From the NCBI GenBank assembly GCA_017553635.1, contig JAFZKN010000006.1:1-64000 (forward strand): 64,000 nt of DNA. Reading direction: 5' to 3'. The notes beneath the pieces were generated by a model, which had not been told where the DNA came from, ran no database searches, and was given only the letters and a program-made list of their open reading frames with translations. Positions 1 to 7,946 of this stretch are shown in pieces. Source of the DNA: Treponema sp. (GTDB taxonomy: Bacteria; Spirochaetota; Spirochaetia; Treponematales; Treponemataceae). Position 1 is the first letter of the stretch. The number at the start of each line of letters is the position of its first letter. The translations under genes and the position numbers were made by a program.

Positions 1-80
1 GCGTTAAGGAAATTATTTAAGTTTGCGCTCTCGCGCATGTGCATCTGAGATGTGTAGCTGTTTCATTGTCATACCACGCG
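1..80 (-). pseudogene. Remnant of a second GAPDH 3' end
   Basis: On the minus strand this stretch encodes WYDNE and then, after restoring one lost base, NSYTSQM. Both match consecutive residues of the C-terminus of the intact gap gene next door. After that the similarity ends (HMRESANLNNFLN). As it stands, the frame runs from WYDNE into unrelated residues and a stop. It lies beyond the gap terminator in the same orientation and runs off the left edge. The bases differ from gap at many third positions, so this is a diverged copy rather than a recent duplication. It is probably a decayed paralogue; how much lies to the left is unknown. Confidence 0.6.
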
Positions 81-104
81 GCAATGCCGGCAGCGCCGCG
101 CGGA

Positions 105-127
105 GCGATTTTGTGCAACAAAATCGC
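105..127. repeat. Perfect 10-bp palindrome with 3-base loop
   Basis: The arms GCGATTTTGT and ACAAAATCGC flank a GCA loop. The hairpin lacks a T-run on either side, so it does not look like a standard terminator. It sits between two gap-derived remnants. No second copy was found in this window; it may be a dispersed palindromic element, which needs the rest of the genome to judge. Confidence 0.6.
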
Positions 128-130
128 GAC

Positions 131-159
131 AGTTGTATAAAAGATAATGAAAACTCATA
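131..159 (+). repeat. Inverted copy of gap C-terminal coding sequence
   Basis: Bases 143-159 are an exact 17-base inverted copy of 264-280, which encodes the DNENSY region of gap. The preceding AGTTGTAT (131-138) also matches the gap coding strand just upstream of that region, with the intervening bases altered. It therefore looks like a second gap-derived scrap, in the opposite orientation to the one at 1-80. Confidence 0.55.
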
Positions 160-164
160 AAACC

Positions 165-199
165 AAAAAAAAAAGTCCCGCCGAAGCGGGACTTTTTTT
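165..199 (-). terminator. Rho-independent terminator of gap
   Basis: The stem AGTCCCGC / GCGGGACT with a CGAA loop is flanked by A and T runs. It lies 15 bases past the gap stop codon. The runs on both sides would let it work in both directions. Confidence 0.9.
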
Positions 200-214
200 A
201 GTTAGTAACAATTA

Positions 215-1255
215 TTAACAATTCTCTGAGAAGTATTTAATTGTTCTAACCATCTGGCTTGTATATGAGTTTTCATTATCATACCATGATACAACTTCAA
301 CCTGATATGTATCGTCATCTACTTTTGATACCATTGTCTGTGTAGCATCAAAGAGAGATCCGAAACGCATACCGATGATGTCGCTTGATACGATCTGATC
401 TTCATTATATCCGAAGCTTTCTGTTGCAGCTTTTTTCATTGCAGCGTTAACAGCTTCTTTTGTGATGTCCTTTCCCTTTACTACAGCAAAGAGCATTGTT
501 GTAGATCCAGTAGGTGTTGGAACACGCTGAGCAGATCCGATGAGTTTTCCGTTCAATTCAGGAATTACAAGACCGATAGCCTTTGCAGCACCTGTTGAGT
601 TAGGAACGATATTAGCAGCACCTGCACGTGCACGGCGAAGGTCGCCTTTGCGGTGTGGGCCGTCGAGAATCATCTGGTCTCCAGTATAAGCGTGGATTGT
701 TGACATAATTCCAGACTGGATAGGAGCAAAATCATTAAGAGCTTTAGCCATTGGAGCAAGACAGTTTGTTGTACAAGAAGCAGCAGAAATGATGTTGTCA
801 TTCTTTGTAAGTGTTGTATGGTTTACATTGTAAACGATTGTAGGAAGGTCGTTTCCAGCAGGAGCAGAAATTACTACTTTTCTTGCACCAGCGTCGATGT
901 GCTGCTGAGCAAGTTCTTTCTTGCAGTAGAAACCTGTACATTCAAGAACAACGTCAACTTTGAGTTCTCCCCAAGGACAGTTCTTAGCTTCTTTTTCTGC
1001 ATAGATTTTGAGAACTTTTCCGTCTACAGTAATTGTACCAGCATCGTCATCTGCAGAAACTGTGTGGAGGTTTTCACCGATTTTTCCACAGTATCCACCC
1101 TGTGCTGTATCATATTTAAGAAGGTGAGCGAGCATAGAAGGTTTTGTCAAATCGTTGATAGCAACTACTTCATATCCTTTAGCGCCAAACATCTGACGGA
1201 AAGCCAAACGACCGATACGGCCGAAACCATTAATAGCAACTTTTACATCTGCCAT
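215..1255 (-). CDS. gap: Glyceraldehyde-3-phosphate dehydrogenase
   Basis: Converts glyceraldehyde-3-phosphate, NAD+ and phosphate to 1,3-bisphosphoglycerate in glycolysis; a cytoplasmic enzyme. The 346-residue protein has the N-terminal Rossmann motif NGFGRIGR, the catalytic motif SAASCTTNC with Cys161, and the C-terminal WYDNENSY signature, all at normal family positions and length. The ATG is preceded by TAGGAG at good spacing. The gene has its own sigma70-type promoter and terminator, so it is probably monocistronic. The C-terminal coding region has two degenerate partial copies just downstream. Confidence 0.98.
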   Translation of the reverse strand: MADVKVAINGFGRIGRLAFRQMFGAKGYEVVAINDLTKPSMLAHLLKYDTAQGGYCGKIGENLHTVSADDDAGTITVDGKVLKIYAEKEAKNCPWGELKVDVVLECTGFYCKKELAQQHIDAGARKVVISAPAGNDLPTIVYNVNHTTLTKNDNIISAASCTTNCLAPMAKALNDFAPIQSGIMSTIHAYTGDQMILDGPHRKGDLRRARAGAANIVPNSTGAAKAIGLVIPELNGKLIGSAQRVPTPTGSTTMLFAVVKGKDITKEAVNAAMKKAATESFGYNEDQIVSSDIIGMRFGSLFDATQTMVSKVDDDTYQVEVVSWYDNENSYTSQMVRTIKYFSENC

Positions 1256-1290
1256 ATTATATCTCCTAGAAAATTGTGATATTTAACGAT

Positions 1291-1319
1291 ATTTTAGAAT
1301 TTACAAAAAAAATAGTCAA
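1291..1319 (-). promoter_or_regulatory. gap promoter
   Basis: Reading the minus strand, TTGACT (1314-1319) is followed after 17 bases by TAAAAT (1291-1296), about 36 bases before the gap start codon. Good agreement with a sigma70 promoter. Confidence 0.7.
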
Positions 1320-1347
1320 TAAGATGTTATAAGCTGAACATAATAAA

Positions 1348-1380
1348 ACCCCTGTTTCATTTCAAAAACAGAGGTTTATC
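1348..1380 (-). terminator. Terminator after the valS-GDYXXLXY operon
   Basis: Inverted repeat AAACCTCTGTTT / AAACAGGGGTTT (minus strand, one mismatch) followed by a T-rich run, placed just after the stop of the GDYXXLXY gene and before the gap promoter. Confidence 0.75.
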
Positions 1381-1406
1381 GTGAATTTTTTCACGAAATT
1401 CAGTAT

Positions 1407-2036
1407 TTAAATTTCAGAATTTGAATGCTGTTTTTTGTAATATTCAGTTAATGGAATATAACCAAAGTCCTTGTCATATATGTAAAGCTCTTTTTGAATT
1501 ACATTACCCTCACCGTCTGAGTAAAGTTCAATATTAAGCGGATGCTCAGAGTCTCGACCCATGCGGTCAAAATAATCTGCATGCTCTTCCTGAAGGTAAA
1601 ACCTGTCAAAATCAAATTTAATGAAAACATAAGAGCTCTCAATTTCATCAGTAGTCGATTTAACATACCGGTCAAATTTTGCCTTTATGCAGTTACGGTT
1701 CTGGGGCTTTTTAAGGCTAAGGCCCGTAACATGATAAATTCCATTTTCATCTTTAGAAAGAAGCGCATAAACAGTCTGACCTGAAGGAATCCACTTTTCT
1801 TCTTTACAGATTTCATCGTAAAAAGAACCCGGCAGCTTTTCTTCTGCAAAAGTAAGCTGAACATACCTGCCCTTCATCGGATTAAACGGATCATAAAAAT
1901 TGCATTCAAAGCGGTAAATTCTGTTTTCGCTTTCTGCAGATTTTTTAATTAAAGAAATCTTACAGAGAATAAAAACCGCAGCAAAAAGTTCAAAAACTAC
2001 AGCTGCTGAAAATAATATCTTTTTATTAAGCTTCAT
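1407..2036 (-). CDS. GDYXXLXY-family membrane-anchored protein
   Basis: A 209-residue protein with one N-terminal membrane segment (about residues 7-27) and an extracytoplasmic domain. The family motif appears near residues 56-61 as GRYVQL, with Arg in place of the usual Asp. Its start overlaps the end of the upstream DUF2157 gene by 11 bases. Pairing of a GDYXXLXY protein with a DUF2157 membrane protein is a recurrent bacterial arrangement, which supports the family call. The biochemical role of the family is not known to me. It is the last gene of the valS operon and is followed by a terminator. Confidence 0.75.
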   Translation of the reverse strand: MKLNKKILFSAAVVFELFAAVFILCKISLIKKSAESENRIYRFECNFYDPFNPMKGRYVQLTFAEEKLPGSFYDEICKEEKWIPSGQTVYALLSKDENGIYHVTGLSLKKPQNRNCIKAKFDRYVKSTTDEIESSYVFIKFDFDRFYLQEEHADYFDRMGRDSEHPLNIELYSDGEGNVIQKELYIYDKDFGYIPLTEYYKKQHSNSEI

Positions 2037-4446
2037 CTGATTTTCCTCCCCTTAATTCAGCATCCGCATTTTTGAGCTCTGGTGATTGCTTCTGTCGGTT
2101 AAGAAAAATCTGATTCATGACAAAAATCGCTATTCCAAAACAGATAAACATAACACCAGTCTCAATAAGTCCGTCAGAAACAAGGAAGAATTTTATAAGT
2201 ATTACAAAACTCATAAGTACTATATACAGGTTAAACTTAGAAAGAGAATTATTCCTGTAAGATTTAAACATTCCAAGAACACTGTAAAGTACAATAACCG
2301 TTAAAAATGCGTAAGATAGAATTTCTTTAAAAAGATATTCACCACTGTCTGTATCAGGGCAGATTAAAAGTAAAAGAAATAAAAATGACATTGCTGTAAA
2401 AGTATAATCAAATTTCTTCTTTTCAATCAGTAATTTTACAAGCGGAACAAATTCAAAAAACGCAAGGGCTGTAAAAAGAAAGAGCGCGGGAGTAAAATCA
2501 ATTTCTTTAAGATAACTTAAATTCCAGTTAAATTCTTTACAGAAAAAGACTGCAATTAAAGAAAAGAGAATTGTAAAGATTTTTGAAGTAACAATTGCAG
2601 CATTTTTTAATAAACCCTTTTCTCTTTCTGTAAACCAGAGGTAAAGTCCGCAGAAAGCCGTACTGGCAATTAATATATCAAAGCTGTTTAATGAAAAAGT
2701 AATCATTGCAAAAGCAATAATTACTGCACAGGTCATTTCACGTTTTTTAAAAAGCTTCATTGCAAAATAGTAAACAGCAGAAGCAAGGATAAAATATTTT
2801 TCGATTAATGCAACAGTTTTAAATCCAGGATATACAATAAAACTAAATTCCATGTTTATGCTTTTCCATGTAATTAAAAAAAGCGAAGCTGCATTTATTA
2901 CAGTAAATTCAACAAGTGAAATAAAGCGCCCTTTATCCTGTTTATAAGCTTCTTTCATAAGCGGAATAAGCTCAAGGCCGCACATTAAAATTGCAGTCAC
3001 AAGCGCTGCTGCGTTAAGACAGTAGCCTGTATAATTGCTGTTAATGACTTCAAAGCCATTTAAACTGTGGATAAATAAAGAAAGCACAGGAAAAATCATG
3101 AATAAATTGTCATAAACGGTTTGAGAAACTTTAAGGCCTGCAAAAGTTTTGTTTTTAACAAGATTTATGTAAGTTAAAAATACAAATACAATTGCAAAAG
3201 GCAGGGCATAATTCATATTTGCATACAAACCGCTCAATAATACTGCAAAAAGCGAAAGGTAGAACAATTTATTTTTTGAGCGTGTCATAAAGAAATATGA
3301 AATTAAAACAGCAAATACAAAGAAAAGATCTTTTGTAAATACACTCATTTGTGGATTTACAGAGCAGCATGCAAACCATGTATATGTCAGTAAAAGAAAC
3401 AGCACGGAAGCGGTCTGTATTATTAAAGTATCAGAAAGGCCGTTTTTTGCCTTAAATTTTGTTACAATTGATTTTACAGATACAAAACATCCTGAAATAA
3501 CAAGAAGAATAGTTATTATATAGTCACACACAGAAACTCCGGCATTAAAGCCTTCTGTAGTTCTGTAAAACGAAAATCCTATGTTCTTCCAGAAGTAGTC
3601 ACAGCTTAAAAGTGAGAGAAGAACAATACATCCTGTTCCGCCTGCAAATTTAAATACCTTTTCATCTTTTTCAATACCAAAATTAAACATAAGGACAAAA
3701 AGGCTTACATAGCACAAAATCCAGAGTCCCGGGACACTCTTTTCAAGCACAAAGCCTAAAAGAAACACTGTTTCTGCAACCGAAACATATTTTAATCCCT
3801 TTTTAGACAGCGCATACGGAACAACTGCAGCAATCAGAAGATATGCAAAAACAGCATCAGTGCGCATTACAAACTGACCGACCATACAGTAAATGACTGT
3901 AAGTAAAACCGAAAAGCCAAATGCAAAATAACTTTCAGTACAGTACAGAATCAGAATCGTAGAAACAGCCCATACAAGGAAAAACAATGCAGGGTTTGAG
4001 GGAAGTCTGTAAATCTGGCTTATAAAACTTATTCCCGCACCAAAGAGAATGCTCCATAAAATACTCATAACTTCGTTAATGCGGACAGAAATTTCTTTTT
4101 TAAGCTTAAATTTCATAAACGCATATACAGCAGGAGTTGTAAACATAATTACAAAGGCAGCAGCTGTTTTTGCAAGCCTTGAAATCGAAGTCCAGTTATA
4201 TGCAATAATGGAAATAATTCCACCTGTAACAAGAAGAGCAGCTATAATCGAAAGGACCATGGAAACAGGAATATTTTTTCTTTTCTTCCTCATTTCCTCG
4301 AGCATTCTCTGATTCTCTTCCCTCTGCTCCTTCAGTTTTATCTCATAATAATTTCGTATTTTTCCGGATGCAGCAGAAGTAATTACTTTTTCTTTTTCCA
4401 GCGTACTAAGCTCTTTTAAAAGCCAATCAACATGATAGGGGTTCAT
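2026..4446 (-). CDS. DUF2157-family polytopic membrane protein
   Basis: An 806-residue protein. The N-terminal ~70 residues are soluble and helical, with the DUF2157-like pattern (WLLKELSTLEKEKVIT), followed by around twenty hydrophobic segments running almost to a short polar C-terminus. I chose the ATG at 4446: AGAGAGG lies 5 bases before it, whereas the GTG two codons upstream overlaps that ribosome-binding site. It is cotranscribed with the HD-hydrolase gene upstream (22-base gap) and overlaps the GDYXXLXY gene downstream. The two proteins probably act together in the membrane; substrate or signal unknown. Confidence 0.75.
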   Translation of the reverse strand: MNPYHVDWLLKELSTLEKEKVITSAASGKIRNYYEIKLKEQREENQRMLEEMRKKRKNIPVSMVLSIIAALLVTGGIISIIAYNWTSISRLAKTAAAFVIMFTTPAVYAFMKFKLKKEISVRINEVMSILWSILFGAGISFISQIYRLPSNPALFFLVWAVSTILILYCTESYFAFGFSVLLTVIYCMVGQFVMRTDAVFAYLLIAAVVPYALSKKGLKYVSVAETVFLLGFVLEKSVPGLWILCYVSLFVLMFNFGIEKDEKVFKFAGGTGCIVLLSLLSCDYFWKNIGFSFYRTTEGFNAGVSVCDYIITILLVISGCFVSVKSIVTKFKAKNGLSDTLIIQTASVLFLLLTYTWFACCSVNPQMSVFTKDLFFVFAVLISYFFMTRSKNKLFYLSLFAVLLSGLYANMNYALPFAIVFVFLTYINLVKNKTFAGLKVSQTVYDNLFMIFPVLSLFIHSLNGFEVINSNYTGYCLNAAALVTAILMCGLELIPLMKEAYKQDKGRFISLVEFTVINAASLFLITWKSINMEFSFIVYPGFKTVALIEKYFILASAVYYFAMKLFKKREMTCAVIIAFAMITFSLNSFDILIASTAFCGLYLWFTEREKGLLKNAAIVTSKIFTILFSLIAVFFCKEFNWNLSYLKEIDFTPALFLFTALAFFEFVPLVKLLIEKKKFDYTFTAMSFLFLLLLICPDTDSGEYLFKEILSYAFLTVIVLYSVLGMFKSYRNNSLSKFNLYIVLMSFVILIKFFLVSDGLIETGVMFICFGIAIFVMNQIFLNRQKQSPELKNADAELRGGKSDEA

Positions 4447-4468
4447 AGTCACCTCTCTTTTATGATTA

Positions 4469-5092
4469 TTATATCAAACCAGCCTTTTTATTTTCGATAT
4501 AGCCGCTTTCTTCAAGATATTTGCGTCTTGTGATGATTAAGTTTATGAGTTCCTGATACATGTTAAAATCAACTTCAATTGCAAGAGGAAGAATAAAATA
4601 TTCTGTTTCGTCACAATAGCGTTCGATAAATTCAGGGTCTGTGACAAAACCGAGTGAAATCATATTTGAAATGCGATCTGCACATTTTAAAATCTTTGCC
4701 TTCTGGCTTCCAGTTTCGATTATTCTGCGGAGGAAGGCTTTTTTATCTTCACCCGGCCTTTTTGTAACTTCGAGGACAAGGCGGTAAACATCCTCACCCT
4801 CTTCGTCAACATTGATGATTCTGTTGTAATCAAAGCCTTCTATGTCTTCTATTACATCATGAACGGTCGAAGCTTTAAGAAGGACACTGTCGATATAACC
4901 GTAATCGATTAAAATACCGAGAGTGTCTATCTGATGACGGAACATGTTTCCGCCTGCATGACGGGCCTTACCGATAAGACCCGTTGCCAGCTGCATGTAA
5001 GGTGCAAAACGAATGTCACACAGTTCAAGCATGTTTCTGTCATTCATCTTAAGAGAACGCTCTGTTTTCATGTTATATCGCTGTCTTTCCAT
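4469..5092 (-). CDS. HD-domain hydrolase, SpoT/MESH1-like
   Basis: A 207-residue protein with an ordered HD metal site: RHQ near residue 52, VHDVIED near 78-84 and CADRISN near 137-143. This layout matches the hydrolase half of RelA/SpoT proteins and small alarmone hydrolases. No synthetase, TGS or ACT domain follows, so if it acts on (p)ppGpp it could only degrade it. Other HD phosphohydrolase substrates remain possible. AAGGTGA precedes the chosen ATG by 5 bases. It lies 22 bases after valS, so it is translated from the same mRNA as a tRNA synthetase, which is suggestive for an alarmone link but not proof. Confidence 0.7.
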   Translation of the reverse strand: MERQRYNMKTERSLKMNDRNMLELCDIRFAPYMQLATGLIGKARHAGGNMFRHQIDTLGILIDYGYIDSVLLKASTVHDVIEDIEGFDYNRIINVDEEGEDVYRLVLEVTKRPGEDKKAFLRRIIETGSQKAKILKCADRISNMISLGFVTDPEFIERYCDETEYFILPLAIEVDFNMYQELINLIITRRKYLEESGYIENKKAGLI

Positions 5093-5114
5093 ATCTCACC
5101 TTACATAAAATATT

Positions 5115-7853
5115 CTACAACTCTTTTATGTAACTCTCAAGTGTTGCAATTTTTTTCTGGCTTTCTGCAAGTCTGTCCTTTTCTTCCTGAACAAGTTCAG
5201 CAGGCGCATGCTTTGCAAAGTTACCGTTAAGCTTGTTTTCGCTCATCTGTGCATAGCCCTTTTCTTTTTCAAGAAGCTTCTGGAAGCGTGATAAAAGCTG
5301 TTCTTTATTGATGTTTTCATCAACGAGAACAAAGGCTTCAAATCCCTTTCCTACAGTTCCGATAGAAGAAGCAGGTTTTGCATCAACGAAATCTACTTTT
5401 GCAATACCGCCAAGAAGCTCTATCATTTCGATTTTTTCGCGTGCAACTTCTGCTGCACTTCCCTTTTCGATTTTAACTGCAACATTAATTTTAACAGCAG
5501 GATCAATTCCACAGTCATTCTTTGCTGCCCTTAATTTTGCAATCAAATCCTTTAATGCTTCAAAGCGTTCTTCAATTTTAGTATTTTCGCGTTCTGATCT
5601 GCATTCCGGATAAGGAGCATTGATAAGCATTCCGATATAAGTTGAATCTGTAACGATTTTATTATCAGCGCTTCTTGTTGCAATGAGTTCTTTAAGCGGA
5701 AGCTTTGCATAGATTTCTTCTGTAACAAACGGAAGATAAGGATGAAGAAGTCTTAAACTTTCTTCGAGAATGTCCATAAGGACAGTTGCCTGACGGTCTT
5801 TTTCTTTATCATCACCGTTTTTAAAGTTAATCTTTGTAGCTTCTACATACCAGTCGCAGAATTCATTCCAGAAAAATTCCATCATTGCACTTGCCGCATC
5901 ATTGTAGCGGTAAGATTCAAGTGCTTCTCTTGCTGTTTTTGCAGCAAAATTTAATCTTGAATAAATCCATTTATCAAGCTCTGTCAAATCACTGTCTTTA
6001 ACGCTAATGAGTGTGCGGCCTTCGAGATTTCCCAAAAGATAACGGCATGCGTTCCATACTTTGTTACAGAAACGGCTTCCGAGTTTAAATGAATCTTTAT
6101 CAACGAGGATATCCTGTCCCTGAGCACACATAAATGCAAGCGTAAACTTGAGCGCATCAGAACCGTACATGTCAATAATTTCAAGCGGATCCATTCCGTT
6201 TCCGAGTGACTTACTCATCTTGCGTCCCTGTTTATCGCGTACAAGTCCGTGAATGTAAATATCGTGGAACGGAGCCTTACCTGTAAATTCAAGACCGGCC
6301 ATAATCATGCGGCTAACCCAGAAGAAGATGATGTCGTAAGCTGTAACAAGTGCAGTTGTAGGATAAAATTTTTCAAGGTCTTCTGTTTTACCAGGCCATC
6401 CTAAAGTAGAGAAAGGCCAGAGCCATGAAGAGAACCATGTATCAAGTACATCAGGATCCTGTTCAAGCTTGTCAGCAGAAGCACCGCACTTTGGACACTT
6501 GGAAGGATCTTCGCGAGAAACAATTAATTCACCGCATTCTTTACAATACCATGCAGGAATTCTGTGTCCCCACCAGATCTGGCGGCTTACACACCAGTCA
6601 CGGATATTTTCAAGCCAGTTTCTGTATGTGTTTTCCCATTTCTGAGGAAAGAACTGGATCTCACCGTTTTTCCATGCAGCAAGTGCTTTGTCTGCCATCG
6701 GCTTCATCTTTACAAACCACTGTTCAGAAAGATATGGTTCAACAACAGTCTTACATCTGTAACAGTGGCCTACAGAGTGGACCATTTTTTCTTCGCCTTT
6801 ATAAAGTCCTGCAGCTTCAAGATCTTCGATAACAATTTTGCGTGCAGCTTCTGGTTTTAATCCGCGGTATTTTTCCGGAACATTTTCATTTAACTTTCCG
6901 TCAGGTGTTAAAAGATTAATTACTTCAAGATTATGTCTCTTACCTACTTCCCAGTCGTTAGGGTCATGAGCAGGAGTAATCTTTACCATACCTGTTCCAA
7001 ATTCTTTATCTACATATTCATCTGCAATAATTGGAATTTCTTTTCCTGTAAGAGGAAGCTTTAACATTTTTCCAACAAGAGAAGTATATCGCTCATCAGT
7101 CGGGTTAACTGCAACTGCTGTATCACCAAAGAAAGTTTCCGGACGTGTTGTAGCAACTTCTATCTTTCCGCTTCCGTCTGCATATTCATAGTAAAGGTGA
7201 TACATTGCACCCTGTGTGTCTTCGTGATCTACTTCATCATCTGCAAGAGCAGTGCCGCAGCGCGGACACCAGTTTACAAGACGCTGCCCCTTATACATAA
7301 GACCGCGTTCATAAAGTGAAACAAAAACATCGCGTACTGCTTTAGAAAGGCCTTCGTCATAAGTAAAACGTTCCCTATCCCAGTCAGTAGAGTTTCCGAG
7401 TTTTTTCTGCTGCTTTATGATGATGTCGTGATGTTCATGAGTAACTTCCCATGTGCGTTCAACAAGTTTTTCACGGCCAAGATCGTATCTTGTCTTGCCT
7501 TCTTTCTTTAACTGGCGTTCAACAACGTTTTGAGTTGCAATACCGGCATGGTCTGTTCCTGTAACCCAGAGAGTATTGTCTCCCTTCATTCTGTGATAGC
7601 GTACAACAATATCCTGAAGTGTATTGTTAAGACCGTGTCCCATGTGAAGAACACCTGTTACGTTTGGAGGTGGAATGACGACTGAATATGTATTAGTTTT
7701 TTTGCCTTCTGCGCATGCACATTTAAAGTTTTCATGAACAGGAGATTTTTCATCAGAAGCAGGTTTAAAATAACCCTTTGACTCCCATTCAGCGTAGATA
7801 CGGTCCTCGAAAGTTTTTGGATCGTAAGCCTTTTCAAGTTCAATTTTTTCCAT
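5115..7853 (-). CDS. valS: Valyl-tRNA synthetase
   Basis: Class I synthetase that charges tRNA-Val in the cytoplasm. The 912-residue protein has the HIGH-type motif HMGHG near residue 71, an editing (CP1) domain, paired Cys motifs (CPRC and CKEC...CPKC) that can bind zinc, the KMSKS motif GRKMSKSLGN near residue 545, and a C-terminal coiled coil rich in Lys and Glu typical of ValRS. Length is normal. It is first in a four-gene operon with the HD hydrolase, DUF2157 and GDYXXLXY genes. A promoter with a short leader precedes it; no T-box element is present. Confidence 0.98.
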   Translation of the reverse strand: MEKIELEKAYDPKTFEDRIYAEWESKGYFKPASDEKSPVHENFKCACAEGKKTNTYSVVIPPPNVTGVLHMGHGLNNTLQDIVVRYHRMKGDNTLWVTGTDHAGIATQNVVERQLKKEGKTRYDLGREKLVERTWEVTHEHHDIIIKQQKKLGNSTDWDRERFTYDEGLSKAVRDVFVSLYERGLMYKGQRLVNWCPRCGTALADDEVDHEDTQGAMYHLYYEYADGSGKIEVATTRPETFFGDTAVAVNPTDERYTSLVGKMLKLPLTGKEIPIIADEYVDKEFGTGMVKITPAHDPNDWEVGKRHNLEVINLLTPDGKLNENVPEKYRGLKPEAARKIVIEDLEAAGLYKGEEKMVHSVGHCYRCKTVVEPYLSEQWFVKMKPMADKALAAWKNGEIQFFPQKWENTYRNWLENIRDWCVSRQIWWGHRIPAWYCKECGELIVSREDPSKCPKCGASADKLEQDPDVLDTWFSSWLWPFSTLGWPGKTEDLEKFYPTTALVTAYDIIFFWVSRMIMAGLEFTGKAPFHDIYIHGLVRDKQGRKMSKSLGNGMDPLEIIDMYGSDALKFTLAFMCAQGQDILVDKDSFKLGSRFCNKVWNACRYLLGNLEGRTLISVKDSDLTELDKWIYSRLNFAAKTAREALESYRYNDAASAMMEFFWNEFCDWYVEATKINFKNGDDKEKDRQATVLMDILEESLRLLHPYLPFVTEEIYAKLPLKELIATRSADNKIVTDSTYIGMLINAPYPECRSERENTKIEERFEALKDLIAKLRAAKNDCGIDPAVKINVAVKIEKGSAAEVAREKIEMIELLGGIAKVDFVDAKPASSIGTVGKGFEAFVLVDENINKEQLLSRFQKLLEKEKGYAQMSENKLNGNFAKHAPAELVQEEKDRLAESQKKIATLESYIKEL

Positions 7854-7902
7854 AATACATTCGTCCTTTCCGGCCCCAAACCGGATATAAATAATTTAGA
7901 GA

Positions 7903-7931
7903 ATTATAATGAATTTTTACTACCTTATCAA
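7903..7931 (-). promoter_or_regulatory. valS operon promoter
   Basis: On the minus strand TTGATA (7926-7931) and TATAAT (7903-7908) are separated by 17 bases. The leader is about 45 bases and contains a small CCGG...CCGG hairpin near the ribosome-binding site AAAGGA. Confidence 0.75.
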
Positions 7932-7946
7932 TTAAGGGCGGGTTGG

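Noticed and set aside
1..160. Attachment sites of an integrated element at the gap 3' end
   Set aside because: The repeated pieces are diverged and point in opposite directions, not exact direct repeats, and no integrase is in view.
2026..4452. GTG at 4452 as the start of the DUF2157 gene
   Set aside because: The GTG overlaps the AGAGAGG ribosome-binding site that is correctly spaced for the ATG at 4446.
7854..7946. T-box riboswitch before valS
   Set aside because: The leader is only about 45 bases and shows no T-box sequence or specifier stem.
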